Part shown: in pieces, positions 12,299 to 23,066 of the stretch | How the letters are laid out: the number at the start of each line of letters is the position of its first letter | Position numbering within the stretch: position 1 is the first letter of the stretch | NCBI RefSeq assembly: GCF_029168945.1 | Contig: NC_083607.1 | Span: 12,480,001-12,544,000 of the forward strand | Source: Cannabis sativa | Taxonomy: Eukaryota > Streptophyta > Magnoliopsida > Rosales > Cannabaceae | DNA length: 64,000 bases | Direction of reading: 5' to 3' | Program-made: the position numbers and the translations under genes | Notes under the pieces: model-generated | The model's database searches: none | What the model saw: only the letters and a program-made list of their open reading frames with translations | What the model was told of the DNA's origin: nothing

Positions 12299-13142
12299 TT
12301 ATTTCTTTGCAAGAAGTTTAGGACACTGGGGTTTCCAATGACCTTTTTCATTGCAGTAGAAACACTTTCCTTTAAGTGTAGCATCACCAGAAGGAACAAC
12401 CTTTTTATTTATTCATGGCTTTTGTTCGCTTCTTGGTGTTGTTCCACTTCTTCTTCGATTTGGGCTTTGAAGCAGAGGCAACATTTGCTTCAGGTTTCAT
12501 CGTCCCATTACCATTCCCAGGATTGTGAGGTTTACTCCCTTTCTTCTTGGGTCCTCCAATCAAATTTTCATAAGTTTGAAGGTCATTGACTAATTCATGA
12601 AAGTCAATTTCCTTCTTATTCATGACATAATTTGATGTGTATGGTAGAAATGCTGGAGTCAGGCTATTCAAGATAAGACTTACTTGAGTAGCACTGTCCA
12701 TTTCAGCACCATGATCCTGGGCTTCTTGGAAATAACTTGACATGAGGAGAACATGGTCACGCACGTTTTGATGAGATTCCATCCGTGCATTAATGTACTT
12801 CTTAGTCGCGTCAAAGCGTGACTGAAGTGATGCCTTACCGAATAGCTCATTTAACTTCGTCATAACTTCAGCAGCCTTCTCAGTTTTAGAAAACTGAGTT
12901 TTGAGGGTGTCAACCATGCTAGAAAGCATAAAGTATAGAGCTTTGTCATTTGCTTTTTGCCAACGCTCATACTTTTCTTTCACAGCTTTGGATGCATTGT
13001 CCCCAGGCACTTCAGGTGACGGCTCAGTTAAAACAAACAAGGCACTTTCTCCTATGAGAGCAATATTAATGTTCTCATTCCACTTATTAAAGTTAGATCC
13101 ATTCAGCTTGTTTTCAGTCAACAGTGATAGCATGGGATTCAT
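12299..13142 (-). pseudogene. gag: Copia-type gag of Copia-2 (nearly intact, one frameshift)
   Basis: The start ATG at 13142 opens a 245-codon frame beginning MNPMLSLLTENKLNGSNF, typical of Copia gag, with a helical capsid-type body and a lysine/serine-rich basic tail. The frame stops at 12405. One base shift there restores a frame that carries a zinc knuckle of the form CX2CX4HX4C (CFYCNEKGHWKPQC) and ends at 12299. Full length would be about 280 residues. Gag would form the virus-like particle and bind the element RNA. This is the only gene in the element. An apparent single extra T in an AATAAATAAAAA stretch causes the stop. Confidence 0.85.
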
Positions 13143-13317
13143 TTTGATAATATAGGATACTACAAAATAATAGAAATCAACAAATAGAAATTAATAATGG
13201 TTTAACACAAAATCAATTCAGAAATTATAAGCACATAGCAAGTAGGAATGATATGAGAAAATACTTAAAAAATTCAATCCTAAATAATTTCCAAGGTTTT
13301 TCAACAAACTGATATCA

Positions 13318-13630
13318 GTGTCCCGTTTAGGCGAGAGTCAAAGTTACCATCCATTGAATAGAGTTGTCAGCTCATCTAAAATGTTAAACATTCTAGCAAC
13401 CTTTTATTCGATCAAGATTGGAATCCAGCGTTGTCCCGTTTAGGCGAGAGTCAAGGCTATTCTATCTCATGAGCTTCTACCATTGTTTCGCAATTTGCAA
13501 GTCAAATATGGTCGCCACCATTAGGGTGATCTATACCATATAAAACACATACAAACTACTTATCATTCGAGATTAAACGGTGCGAAATTGCTAATGAACG
13601 TTCCTCCATTTGGGAGGATTACTCACTAAA
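13318..13630 (-). other. Conserved repeat-plus-hairpin block upstream of gag
   Basis: Two copies of CCCGTTTAGGCGAGAGTCA lie about 110 bp apart, followed by CACC-ATTAG-GGTG (13516-13528) and TCCTCC-ATTTG-GGAGGA (13612-13628). Copia-3 has the same order at 54388-54692, where the last loop is ATTATAG instead of ATTTG and the stem is unchanged. Confidence 0.6.
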
Positions 13631-15224
13631 ACAAACGCGATGTAAAACCCACAATGGAGATCGAATATCTTAATAATAATAAAGCTCATTCTTTAAAATG
13701 TATTTTCTTTATTATTCTAATAAATAAATTCTCATTAAATTCGAAATTTAGAATTGAAATTCAAAAATAAGAATTTAATATAATATTTATAAAATTATAC
13801 TTAGATGGTGATTGAAATAAAATTAATTATTTCCATCTTAGTAATAATCTTAAATATAAATATTAAGGAAATTAATTTAAGTTGAATTAAATTAAATAAT
13901 TAGCAACTTAAAAATTTCCTTTGAGAATATATTTATTGAGTTCGAAAATTTAAAGTATATAAAAAATACAATTTTCGAAAATAATAAAAATAGAAAAGAA
14001 ATACTTCAAGCAAAAATATCACCTATCTAGATTTTCTTTTGACTAATTAATTCAATTTCTAATATTATATATATATATTTTAAATTCATTTATTTTAAAT
14101 TAATCAATTAAATGAAAAAATCATTGATTGTAGTTGGTCCAAGAATTAATTAAAATAAATAATTAATTTACAACTCAATCTATTTTTCAAAATTAAAAAT
14201 TCGAAAAATATTGCATAAATAAAATGCAATTTTCGAAATTGATTAAGAAAATAAAGAAAAAATATATATTGAAAATTATTTAAATTTAAGTTGAAAAATT
14301 AAATTTCAACTTAAAAATAATTTTCTATTTAATTAAGTGTCATGAAAAATCAATAAATATTTAAGTATCATGATGAAAATCAACTTAGATATTTAGATTT
14401 TTCAAGTTAATTAAATGTATTAAATTCAAGAAATAATAATTAAGTGTAGAGAAGGCTTAATTATTTATTTCTAATTTAATACTAGGAAAAATATACTTAA
14501 TAAAATTGTACCAAAATTAATTATTTAAATAATTAATTTCACAAAGTATAATATTTTACTATTTAAATATTAGAAATAATAAGTAGTCTAGAAATTACTA
14601 TCTAGAAAATATTTTATCTGACTAAGTATCTTTTCAACAAAATTTGAAAAATATCTAATTTAAGTTATATAGAAAAAATCTAAAACTTAAATAATTTCAA
14701 ATTTAGATTTAATTAAATATCAAAAATTAAGTTATAACCACTTAATTTGAAGATATTTTTTAAGTTAATATTCGAAAAAATATTAACCAAAAAAATATCT
14801 AAAATATTCCATTTTATGTTAATATTCGAAAAGATATTAACTTAAAAAATATCTTAAGAATCTTTAATAACTAATTCCTAGGATTCCTCAACTTAATTTA
14901 GAATTTAAATCAAATATTCAAATTTAAGTTAGATAAGAAAAATCAGTTGATATAACTAATTTATAACTTAAATAGGAATATTTAATTAAATAAGCTCCAG
15001 AAAGAATCTAGTTAGTTAAAATTCTATATTTAATTAAATACAAGAAAAATACAAATAGTTTTGTCTAGAAATAATATCTAAAACTAAAGGTGTTTTTCTT
15101 AAAATTAACTTTAAAATATTAAAATGAAAATAAATTTCATATATTTTAAAAGTTAATTATGTTGCTAATTCAATTTTATTAGGTCAAACTAATATAATTA
15201 ACCTAGTACAGTTACTTAAATCAG

Positions 15225-15345
15225 GCAAATGGACCTTCACAATTGGGGTAGTTCATGTGAGGGGGTGCTGGGTTCAGTATGTCATACCCACTTCTATGGC
15301 TCCCAACTCTCACACAAGGCCCAAAAGAGAGGAATTTAACCTTAA
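15225..15345 (-). other. Conserved structured island in Copia-2 leader
   Basis: This is the homologue of 1131-1250 and 56001-56120. The outer stem has one mismatch (GGACCTT against AAGGCCC), while the TGTGAG/CTCACA core remains. Confidence 0.55.
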
Positions 15346-16714
15346 AATAAATAACTGTTATTAATTGAATAGGTCCAATAACTAGATGGACCTAAATAAA
15401 ATCTATCATGGTGTGACATTTTATTTAGCAACAACCTATATGCATCTATATAATAAAATAAACACATAGGCTCACACAGGTACACACTTGGATGGATCCT
15501 ATCATGTTGCTAGGTCATACACAGATGAAAGAAGATTGTAAAATTTACCTGTTACAAATTATTAACTTGACCAAGGGAGCCATCAGATCATTAGATCTGG
15601 TAAAAAGTAACCATGGCTATTTGCAATCAAGTAATAATAGGTTTTGAAAACTTACACACAAGCTAAAACCACATACTCCTGCAACAAGGTTAGCTGGATA
15701 GTTGGAAGTAGGATTTATTTAATTTAAATAAATAAATTTCGAAATTAATAATTAAATAAAAAAAATATTTAATTAAAAAAATATTAATTTTGGAAAATAA
15801 AAAAAATATTAATATAAATTTCGAAATTATTTAAAAAAAATATTTAAAATTAAACCTACAATTTTGAAAAATTAGGTTTCAACCAACCTAAATATCATTT
15901 CAAAATTTGCTAACTACTTTTAAAAAATTAAATGTTATTTTACAAATAAAAATTAAATAAAAATTAGAAAAGATAAATTAAATATATTTTTCAGATTTTA
16001 AATTTAATTTAAATAAATAAATAACAAAATTTAAAAGTTAGCAAAATATCTTACATCTATTTAAAATTACATGATTATAATTATCTTATTTTAAATTTAA
16101 ATAAGGTCAAAATATTTAAAAAAGATTTAATTTAAAAATATTTAAAATCTCACCTTAAATTTAAAAATAAGATAAGATATAATCAAATTTAAAAATAAGA
16201 TAGATAATTAAGCAATAAGATAGATATTTACTATTTTAAAATTCATATTACACTAATATCTTGAATTAAATTTAAAAAATATTAAATTAATTCATAATGA
16301 TAATTAGAATTGAATTAGGAATAGTAAACAAATAAATACAAAACTACACAAAAAATCGGAAGTTAATTCCATGAAAAAGCATGAAAAATTGAACAAAAAC
16401 GAAAAAATTGCGAGTTGTACGAACAGTTTTCGCGATCGCAGGAAAATTTCAGCACAACTCCGATTTTTCTGAATCTTCAAAAAATCATAACTAATTCAAA
16501 TTAAATCGAAATTGAGTTCTGTAAAAAAGTAACTTGCTTAATTTTTTCCATACTATCCAATAAAAATTATTCCAGAAACAGAATCGCAATTATTTTTCAC
16601 GAAAATTTACAAACACCAATCAATCATCAAATAACACTCAATACAACATGATACCATCCAAAAACAAACAAACAATCGTTTTAAAGTCCAAATTTGATGT
16701 GAGTAAATCAATTA

Positions 16715-16731
16715 CAATGGCTCTGAGGCCA
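16715..16731 (-). other. Primer binding site of Copia-2, slightly decayed
   Basis: The minus strand reads TGGCCTCAGAGCCATTG, the iMet primer site with substitutions, two bases from the LTR at 16734. Confidence 0.8.
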
Positions 16732-16733
16732 GT

Positions 16734-18630
16734 TGTTAGAAATTATTTTACCAGGATCTTAGATCTACTCACAAGTATGTTGTTTAAACACCCTAAATAT
16801 GAACTTTCTAAAACGATAAATTAAACACATATAAAGTTAAGAAAACCTTACATTGATGCAGCGGAATTAATGTCTCCTTCCACTCAGATCTCTAACCCTT
16901 GTATCCTTTCTGTAGCAGAGTATAATCAAGAGCTGAGCCCGAATGTCCTTCTTCTTCAAGTTTGATCCTTCACAGTCTTCCAATCTATGATTGAGTTACT
17001 GCTTGCTGTGTGTGGGCACTTACTCTTTTACTAGGGTCGAAATTGATGAAGGGAAAAGAAGAGAGAGGGTTTCAGCCAGGTATAGAAAGTGGGGAAGGCT
17101 CAGTTTTTCTGAAGAGAGAAATTTCTGTCAGAAGATGATATGAAAACTTGTGATTTGACTGAGCCATCACTTTCTATTTATAGGCAACTACTAGGTTTAG
17201 GTTAGGAATTATTTGGCATTAAAATAATGAAAATATTAATTTGTAAAACCTCATTAAGTGGCCGGCCAAGGTGTAGTAGTGGGCCCCACTTGATTTTGCA
17301 GTTTTATCAAATTTTATCTCTATTTTCTCAAAAACGCTAATTTTCCGATTCTAACCTTTTAAACGTCAAAACTAATTATTTAATAACTAAAATACATTAT
17401 TAAATAATATTGTCATTTAATTTAATTATTAATTAGACATATAAAGTCCATTAATAATTAAATAAACCTAGAAACTCTTTTCTTTACAATTTCACCCCTG
17501 CTTAGTGAAAATTCATAAAATTAGACATAGTCTAACTTTAGAATTATAATTGATCAATCACGAATCAATTAATGAGTCTTACAAGCAGAATGTTCTCAAC
17601 TAGAATGGGGACCATGAATCTATATGCTAAGCTTCCAATAAGTGAACCAAATTTACCAAGTAAATTCCTACTTATTAATTCTTCGTTGAATCCACTCTTA
17701 GAACTTAGAATTGCACTCTCAGACTTATATAGAGCATATTGTATGTTCCACGATATCAATATGCTATCTCATTTAACCATTGTTATAATCTTATTGTGAT
17801 TTAAAGATCCTCTATATAGATGATCTACATCGAGATGAGATTTCTTTACCGTTCTCACCCCTCAATGTATTTTGCCCCTTAAAACACTTAGCTACCTGTA
17901 AATGGTGTTTAGTGATCTAATAATTAGTCAGTTAAACAAGAGCTCATCCATTTACTTCTATTTGCTAAGCTCGAAGGGAATCATCACTTGACTTCTATAC
18001 ACCAGTGAAAGCTATAGATTCCATATTTATGTTCAGCACTCCCACTCAATCATACTATCATGTTCCCAAAATATACGTATCACCCTGACCCAAAAGTAGG
18101 CTTAACTAATAAATCAAAGAACATGAATAGCACTCCTGAGTTGAGCCTAAGCATATCAGGATTTAGATTCTTTTAATCTTAAGATCAACTACTGATATTG
18201 ACTTGGAAAGATATGTATAACGGTAAGTTTGTAATATCTTAACTTAGTTGCAATATCGGTCCAGTCCAATGTATACTCCATACATTCGAAACTAGTATAC
18301 TTTACTAATGTCCTGGAAAGAATATAACACTTACTCCAAGTGTAAGTATACATCATCGCTGATTATCACATTAGTGTAAACCCAATAACACTGATGAAAC
18401 AGGGACCAAATCTTTTGATTCATATGATCACAATCACATTCCACTGTGTTGACGATATCGTAATTGTGAATAAACATATGATCTGGATTTAACTGATTTT
18501 GTGTGTGAACATAATAAACGTATTAAACCATTAGCATGTCAAATTCATGCAAACATCAATCACTTCTAATTTCTTATATTGATAACTAATCAGATTGTAA
18601 AGAGTTTTATTTAGGGCATAAAACCCAACA
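16734..18630 (-). repeat. 5' LTR of Copia-2
   Basis: This 1897-bp LTR starts TGTTAG (one change from TGTTGG) and ends CCAACA, followed directly by the duplication CATAA. The minus-strand TATA box at 17171-17184 (CCTATAAATAGAAA) would drive the element transcript leftwards. Confidence 0.92.
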
Positions 18631-18635
18631 CATAA

Positions 18636-19800
18636 TTCCATTCTTCCCAACAATATGACCCAGAAAAGACACTTCAGACAACCAGAATTCGCACTTCTTG
18701 AACTTTGCATACAACTTGTGATCCCTAAGTCGCTGCAATACTATTCGAAGATGATGCTCGTGCTCCTCTTCTGACTGAGAGTATAGAAGAATGTCATCGA
18801 TAAACACTATAACGCAGTTATCGAGGAAATCCTTGAATACCCTATTCATGAGATCCATAAAGGCCGCAGGAGCATTAGTCAATCCGAATGACATTACCAG
18901 AAACTCATAGTGCCCATATCTGGTTCTAAAAGCAGTCTTTGGTATGTCCTCCTCTCGAATTCTAAGTTGATGATAACCAGACCGTAAATCAATCTTCGAA
19001 AACACTGTCTTTCCCTGAAGCTGATCGAACAGATCGTCGATTCTGGGCAACGGGTACTTGTTCTTAAACTTCGATACACATTCTGAGGGAAGCATCCTTC
19101 TTTTTCACAAATAGAACCGGAGCTCCCCAGGGCAATACATTGGGTCGGATAAACCCAATGTCAAGCATCCCCTGAAGTTGTAACTTAAGCTCCTTGAGTT
19201 CTGCTAGAGCCATCCTATACGGAGCTTTAGAAACAGGTTCAACTCCAGGTGCCAAATCAATTATAAAATCAATCTCTCGCTGTGGCGGCAATCTCAACAG
19301 TTCCTCGGGAAACACATCGAGAAAATCTTTCACCACCCTGACTGCCTCAGGCCCAAATGTTTCAGGTCTGCTAGAGTCAATTACCACTGCTAGAAATCCT
19401 ACACATGCATTGCATAGTAAATCCCTAGCCCTTACTACAGAAATAACCGGGATCCGGAACCCCTAGATTGATCCAACATAACCAAATGGATCTTCACCTT
19501 CCAGATGAAATAAAATCACCATTTTCCGCCTACAACCTATACTGGCCGAATACTTGGACAGAAAATCCATTTCCAGTATAATGTCAAACTCAGTTAATTT
19601 CAGCTCTATAAGATCAACGCTTAACTCCCTATCTTCGATTCTAACGGGCATAGACCTACTACGCCTATTAGAGACCACCAACTCCCCACTAGGCACTAGG
19701 GTTCCAAACCCTCTTCCTAAAATATTCCAAGGCCTACCCAAAATGAATTATTCTCTTAGCTACATATAAACGTGCAGCTCCCGAATCAAACAACACGATA
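18636..19800 (-). pseudogene. Gypsy A protease and reverse transcriptase, 5' part of pol
   Basis: The aspartic protease has its LFDSGA active-site motif near 19780 and extends to about 19463. RT begins near 19387: DVFPEELLRLPP, then the APYRMA and [14 protein letters not shown] blocks, then [26 protein letters not shown] and the catalytic FIDD near 18793-18804. A frameshift and short loss near 19080 separates the two RT halves, and a TAG lies near 19742. RT runs to 18636, where Copia-2 interrupts it. The enzyme cannot be made intact. Confidence 0.85.
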
Positions 19801-19829
19801 TAAAAGAAGTCGTTTACAGGGAGCTAACC

Positions 19830-20633
19830 TGCCACTACAGAAGGGCTTGCTGCATCATGAGCTTGAGCATTAGCATACACCGGAGTAGGAACAAATACCA
19901 CTTCCTGCTCTTATTCTTCTTTCTCCACCTGTGGGCAATCTTTCTTAAAATGCCCAACCTTGCCACATTGAAAACATACCTTTCGGTTGCATTCTCCAGG
20001 ATGATGTTTCATGCAACGTGGGCACTCAGGGTAAGAATAACCCTGGCATCCACCCTTGCCTTGAAACCTTCAGAACCGCTTGTTCTGTCATAAACCCACC
20101 ACTGATGACGTAGGTTTCCTCTTCCGCTCAATCATGGAGCTCCTACCACTTTCACCATAATCTGGATTCAGGCTGGTAAAATTCTGACCCTCCACCATAA
20201 TCTCCTGAGGTCTCATAATAATTTCCTCAGGGCTTTCAGCCCAAGAAGTATTCTTCATATTTGAACCTCCCTGAAAGTCTGAAGGTTCTTGGATCCCAAT
20301 CTTTCCATGCAATGGTTCCACTTGATTACCAGCCATTCCATACTTTGCTAGTAATACCGAATAAAAAATGATTGGCATATGTGGCAAAGATACTACAGGA
20401 GACCTTCGTTGTTTCAACCTCTGAATCTCTTCTTCATGTCGTTGAATCACAGCTTCCATTTTTGCAAACCTCTCCAAATCATACGGAGCCTTTGACGGAT
20501 AACCATCACTCCCGTCGGAAGCCCTCCAAGGGCTTTCACCTTGGTTACGGGGACAACTTGGACTCCATTCTCTCCAACCGTTACTAGCCCTGGCCACTTT
20601 ACTCTGACTCTCCATACTGCACCAGGTGTCCAT
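19830..20633 (-). pseudogene. gag: Gypsy A gag, internally deleted
   Basis: The N-terminal part starts at 20633 (MDTWCSMESQS) and has a predicted coiled region (MEAVIQRHEEEIQRLKQR). A zinc knuckle CFQCGKVGHFKKDC lies near 19940-19985, preceded by a CX2C-type CPRCMKHH segment. The tryptophan-rich capsid core seen in Gypsy B (25100-25310) is absent between them, so several hundred bases were lost. Stops at 20088 and 19911-19913 add to the damage. Confidence 0.75.
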
Positions 20634-20884
20634 TGTATAAGACTAACCTGTCAGTTAGTAAGTCAGTCTGGTCAGGCAACGACCTATTTACATACTTACT
20701 ACCGCACTTACGGATTTTAAGGAAATACACTTAACATAAATAATTATAATCTAATATGCTTCCTAATATGCTTTCACATTCACGTTTATTTAAAGTACTA
20801 AACAAGTACGGGCTTACTGAACCGTGAACCAAGCTTTCTCTGATGAAGATTGTACATGTCTTAGAAAGCTTCGGTAGACAAACC

Positions 20885-20901
20885 TGGCGGCTCTGATACC
20901 A
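20885..20901 (-). other. Primer binding site of Gypsy A
   Basis: The minus strand reads TGGTATCAGAGCCGCCA, matching the initiator tRNA-Met 3' end. It lies four bases from the LTR start at 20906. Confidence 0.9.
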
Positions 20902-21410
20902 AAATTGTAACGGCCTAATGCTAAGGCACGCTACAGTGCTTTTTCAATTAATGTGCAATCTTTGCTAATCAAAGAAGTTTCTCGAAAAACGTGTCAAATT
21001 TAAACTTTTGCATTAAATATTAAACTTTATAATATAATAAAATAATTACAAATGCCGGGATCCCGTTTTCAAACTTTGTAAAATTTACTTTTTAAAATAT
21101 ACATTCCAGAATACACAATTTATTGGTCGCACAGCGACTTTCAAAATACAACTCCCAGATGTCCCGAGACCGAACACTCCAGGTCGCGCTGCTTGACATG
21201 TACAATCCCATCTGAGCTCAGGTTCACTCCTGTTCAGTCTTAGCCTTTCCTTTACCTACACATGGAAGCAGAACTGTGAGTCGACAAACTCAGTAAGAAA
21301 TGCATATAACATATCATGTAATTTCTGACCTGTAAATAGGCGCCCATACACCTATTTACAGAGCTTATCAGATGAGTATGAACGTTCAAACTACTTGTGC
21401 TATTGACCAT

Positions 21411-21690
21411 GATATCACTCCTACCAGCTTTATAATCGAGTTGTAGGACCGGCACTATGTTCGTGCCGCTATGATAGCGTCAACAACACCCAAAAGTATA
21501 ATTGGCCATGATATCACTCTTAACCAGTACGATGCCTGTACTACTGAACCGTCACGATGGTTGTGTCGCTATGATAGTACCAATTCATACTTTCGGGGGA
21601 GAATATCACTCTTAACTAGTACGATACCTGTACTGCTGAACTGACACAATGATTGTGTCGCTATGATATCACCCGAACATATACAATGAT
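21411..21690. repeat. Tandem repeat of about 95 bp in Gypsy A LTR
   Basis: Three diverged units start with gatatcactc-like sequence at 21411, 21510 and 21602 (spacing 99 and 92). Each ends near tgtcgctatgata or its variant. Units 1 and 3 contain hairpins with different but paired stems (GGCAC/GTGCC and GACACAA/TTGTGTC). Confidence 0.65.
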
Positions 21691-21978
21691 ACAAACAACA
21701 TGCATATATATCATACATATACATCCACCCAGATAATCACATCACACATTATACACAGTTCTTACCTGTTTTCTGAATTCAAGTGTGTTGGCCGATCTGA
21801 ACGAAATCTTGTGCTAGATGGATGCCCTAATCACAATAATTGTAACACAGATGAGTGACTCGCTAAATCACTTTCCGGGACTTAAACTTGAAACTAAAAG
21901 TTTCCCTATTGATAAACCACATGGGAATACTCTAAATATCTCAAAATTGGGAAAAACTAGGGTTCCCAAAATTCCCCC

Positions 21979-22074
21979 AACCGGCAGACCGGTTCCCAAC
22001 CGAAAGTCCAGTTCTGGGTCACCAACCGGTCGACCGGTTGCCACAGGTCCCCCAGAACCGGAATTCCGGTTCTG
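21979..22074. other. Cluster of perfect and near-perfect palindromes in Gypsy A LTR
   Basis: AACCGGTCGACCGGTT (22024-22039) is a perfect palindrome, 22053-22074 is a perfect 22-bp palindrome centred on GGAATTCC, and 21979-21994 (AACCGGCAGACCGGTT) is nearly one. In the other LTR copy the Copia junction lies three bases beyond the 22-bp palindrome. Confidence 0.7.
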
Positions 22075-23066
22075 TGCTGGGAACCCGAAAAATTCCCCCA
22101 TGACCTCAAAATTCAACCAAACTTTACCAAACTCTCCAGTATACCTGTACAGTGCATTTACAACCTAAACCAACCAAAAAATCACAAAACAAACCAATAA
22201 ATTCCAACTTGCCATTAATGACCTAAACTTGAGTTTCAAAGCTCAAGCTTACCCAAAACCATTTCCACCTTTCAAAACTATTAACCAGAGCTTACAACAA
22301 CTCAAAACTAACCTAGAATCAGATTACATAAGCTTTAAATCTTAACAGCCACTAAATCACAATTCCACAATCTCAAACTCAAGAAAAACCTTAAAAACAC
22401 ATATTCAAAAGTTCTAGGGTTTTACCTCTTGATAAATCTTCCTTGAATTCTAGCTAAATCTCAGAAAAATGGAAGGAAAAAGTCTTATCTTTGCCCTTAC
22501 TTGCCCCAGCCAAAAGAAAGAGAGAGAGGGAGAGAGTTCTATCTTGATTTTCCTTTGTTTTCTTTTCTAAATTAATTCAATATGAAAAATAGTTAATTGT
22601 AGTAATCCTTTGCTGAAAACTAATGCCATGTGCCATCAAATTAGGCAGCCACCAATCAACTTAATAGCAAATGACTAAAATGTCCCTTAACTTAAAATTA
22701 GGGTATTTCTAAAACTAGGGGTAAAATGGTCAAATTCCATAACCCCGATCAATCCCGATAATTTATTTTCTCTAAAATATTCCCCGCTTAGAAATAAGAT
22801 CCTAAACTTACCCATGTGATCAATCTAGCCATCCATCGCATTTTCCGTTGTCGCCGAGCAAAAATTACAAAAATAACATATTTCACATATAAGCTAAATA
22901 ATACCCCTAGAGTTTAATAAAATCTCCGAAATCGAGAAATTATAACTCTAATATTTATTTCTAAATATTGGGGTCCACAATTAAATTAATTCATAAATAA
23001 TAATAAAATAATAAAAATTAGTGCTAATTGCCTTTACTAAACCAAATCACTAAAGCGATCGTTACA

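Larger units (their letters stand above)
13143..16714 (-). other. Copia-2 long leader between primer site and gag
   Basis: About 3.6 kb of mostly AT-rich, non-coding sequence separates the primer site from gag, far longer than in ordinary Copia elements. It contains the repeated motif CCCGTTTAGGCGAGAGTCA (13322 and 13434 region), two small hairpins (13516-13528 and 13612-13628) and the conserved island at 15225-15345. It aligns with Copia-1 (1-2588) and partly with Copia-3 (54286-57640). Confidence 0.75.
8626..18630 (-). mobile_element. Copia-2: gag-only non-autonomous LTR retrotransposon
   Basis: This complete element of 10,005 bp is flanked by the 5-bp duplication CATAA (8621-8625 and 18631-18635). 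LTRs are 8626-10523 and 16734-18630, roughly 97-98% alike. The primer site is at 16715-16731, and the polypurine tract (minus-strand reading of ctcccact) is just right of 10523. The internal 6.2 kb contains one gag gene (12299-13142). It has no trace of protease, integrase, RT or RNase H, so it fits the class called TR-GAG in plants. Movement would need proteins from another Copia element. Confidence 0.92.
5465..23066 (-). mobile_element. Gypsy element A (Tekay/Del-type chromovirus), split by Copia-2
   Basis: Minus-strand order from right to left: 5' LTR 20906-23066, primer site 20885-20901, gag, protease, reverse transcriptase, RNase H, integrase, chromodomain remnant, polypurine tract, and 3' LTR (only 5465-6456 visible). 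Copia-2 occupies 8626-18630 within pol. The TGTAAC...GTTACA LTR ends, the order RT-RNase H-integrase, and a Tekay-like chromodomain tail identify the lineage. All coding parts carry stops or frameshifts. The two LTRs, over the 990 bp that can be compared, look 98-99% identical by eye. Confidence 0.9.
20906..23066 (-). repeat. 5' LTR of Gypsy A, complete
   Basis: This 2161-bp LTR is bounded by TGTAACG and CGTTACA. It contains a tandem array (21411-21690) and a palindrome cluster (21979-22074). Its last 990 bp are shared with 5465-6456. Confidence 0.9.

Noticed and set aside
13318..13460. A CRISPR-like array from the repeated CCCGTTTAGGCGAGAGTCA motif
   Set aside because: Only two copies about 110 bp apart in a plant retrotransposon leader, with no spacers of regular size.
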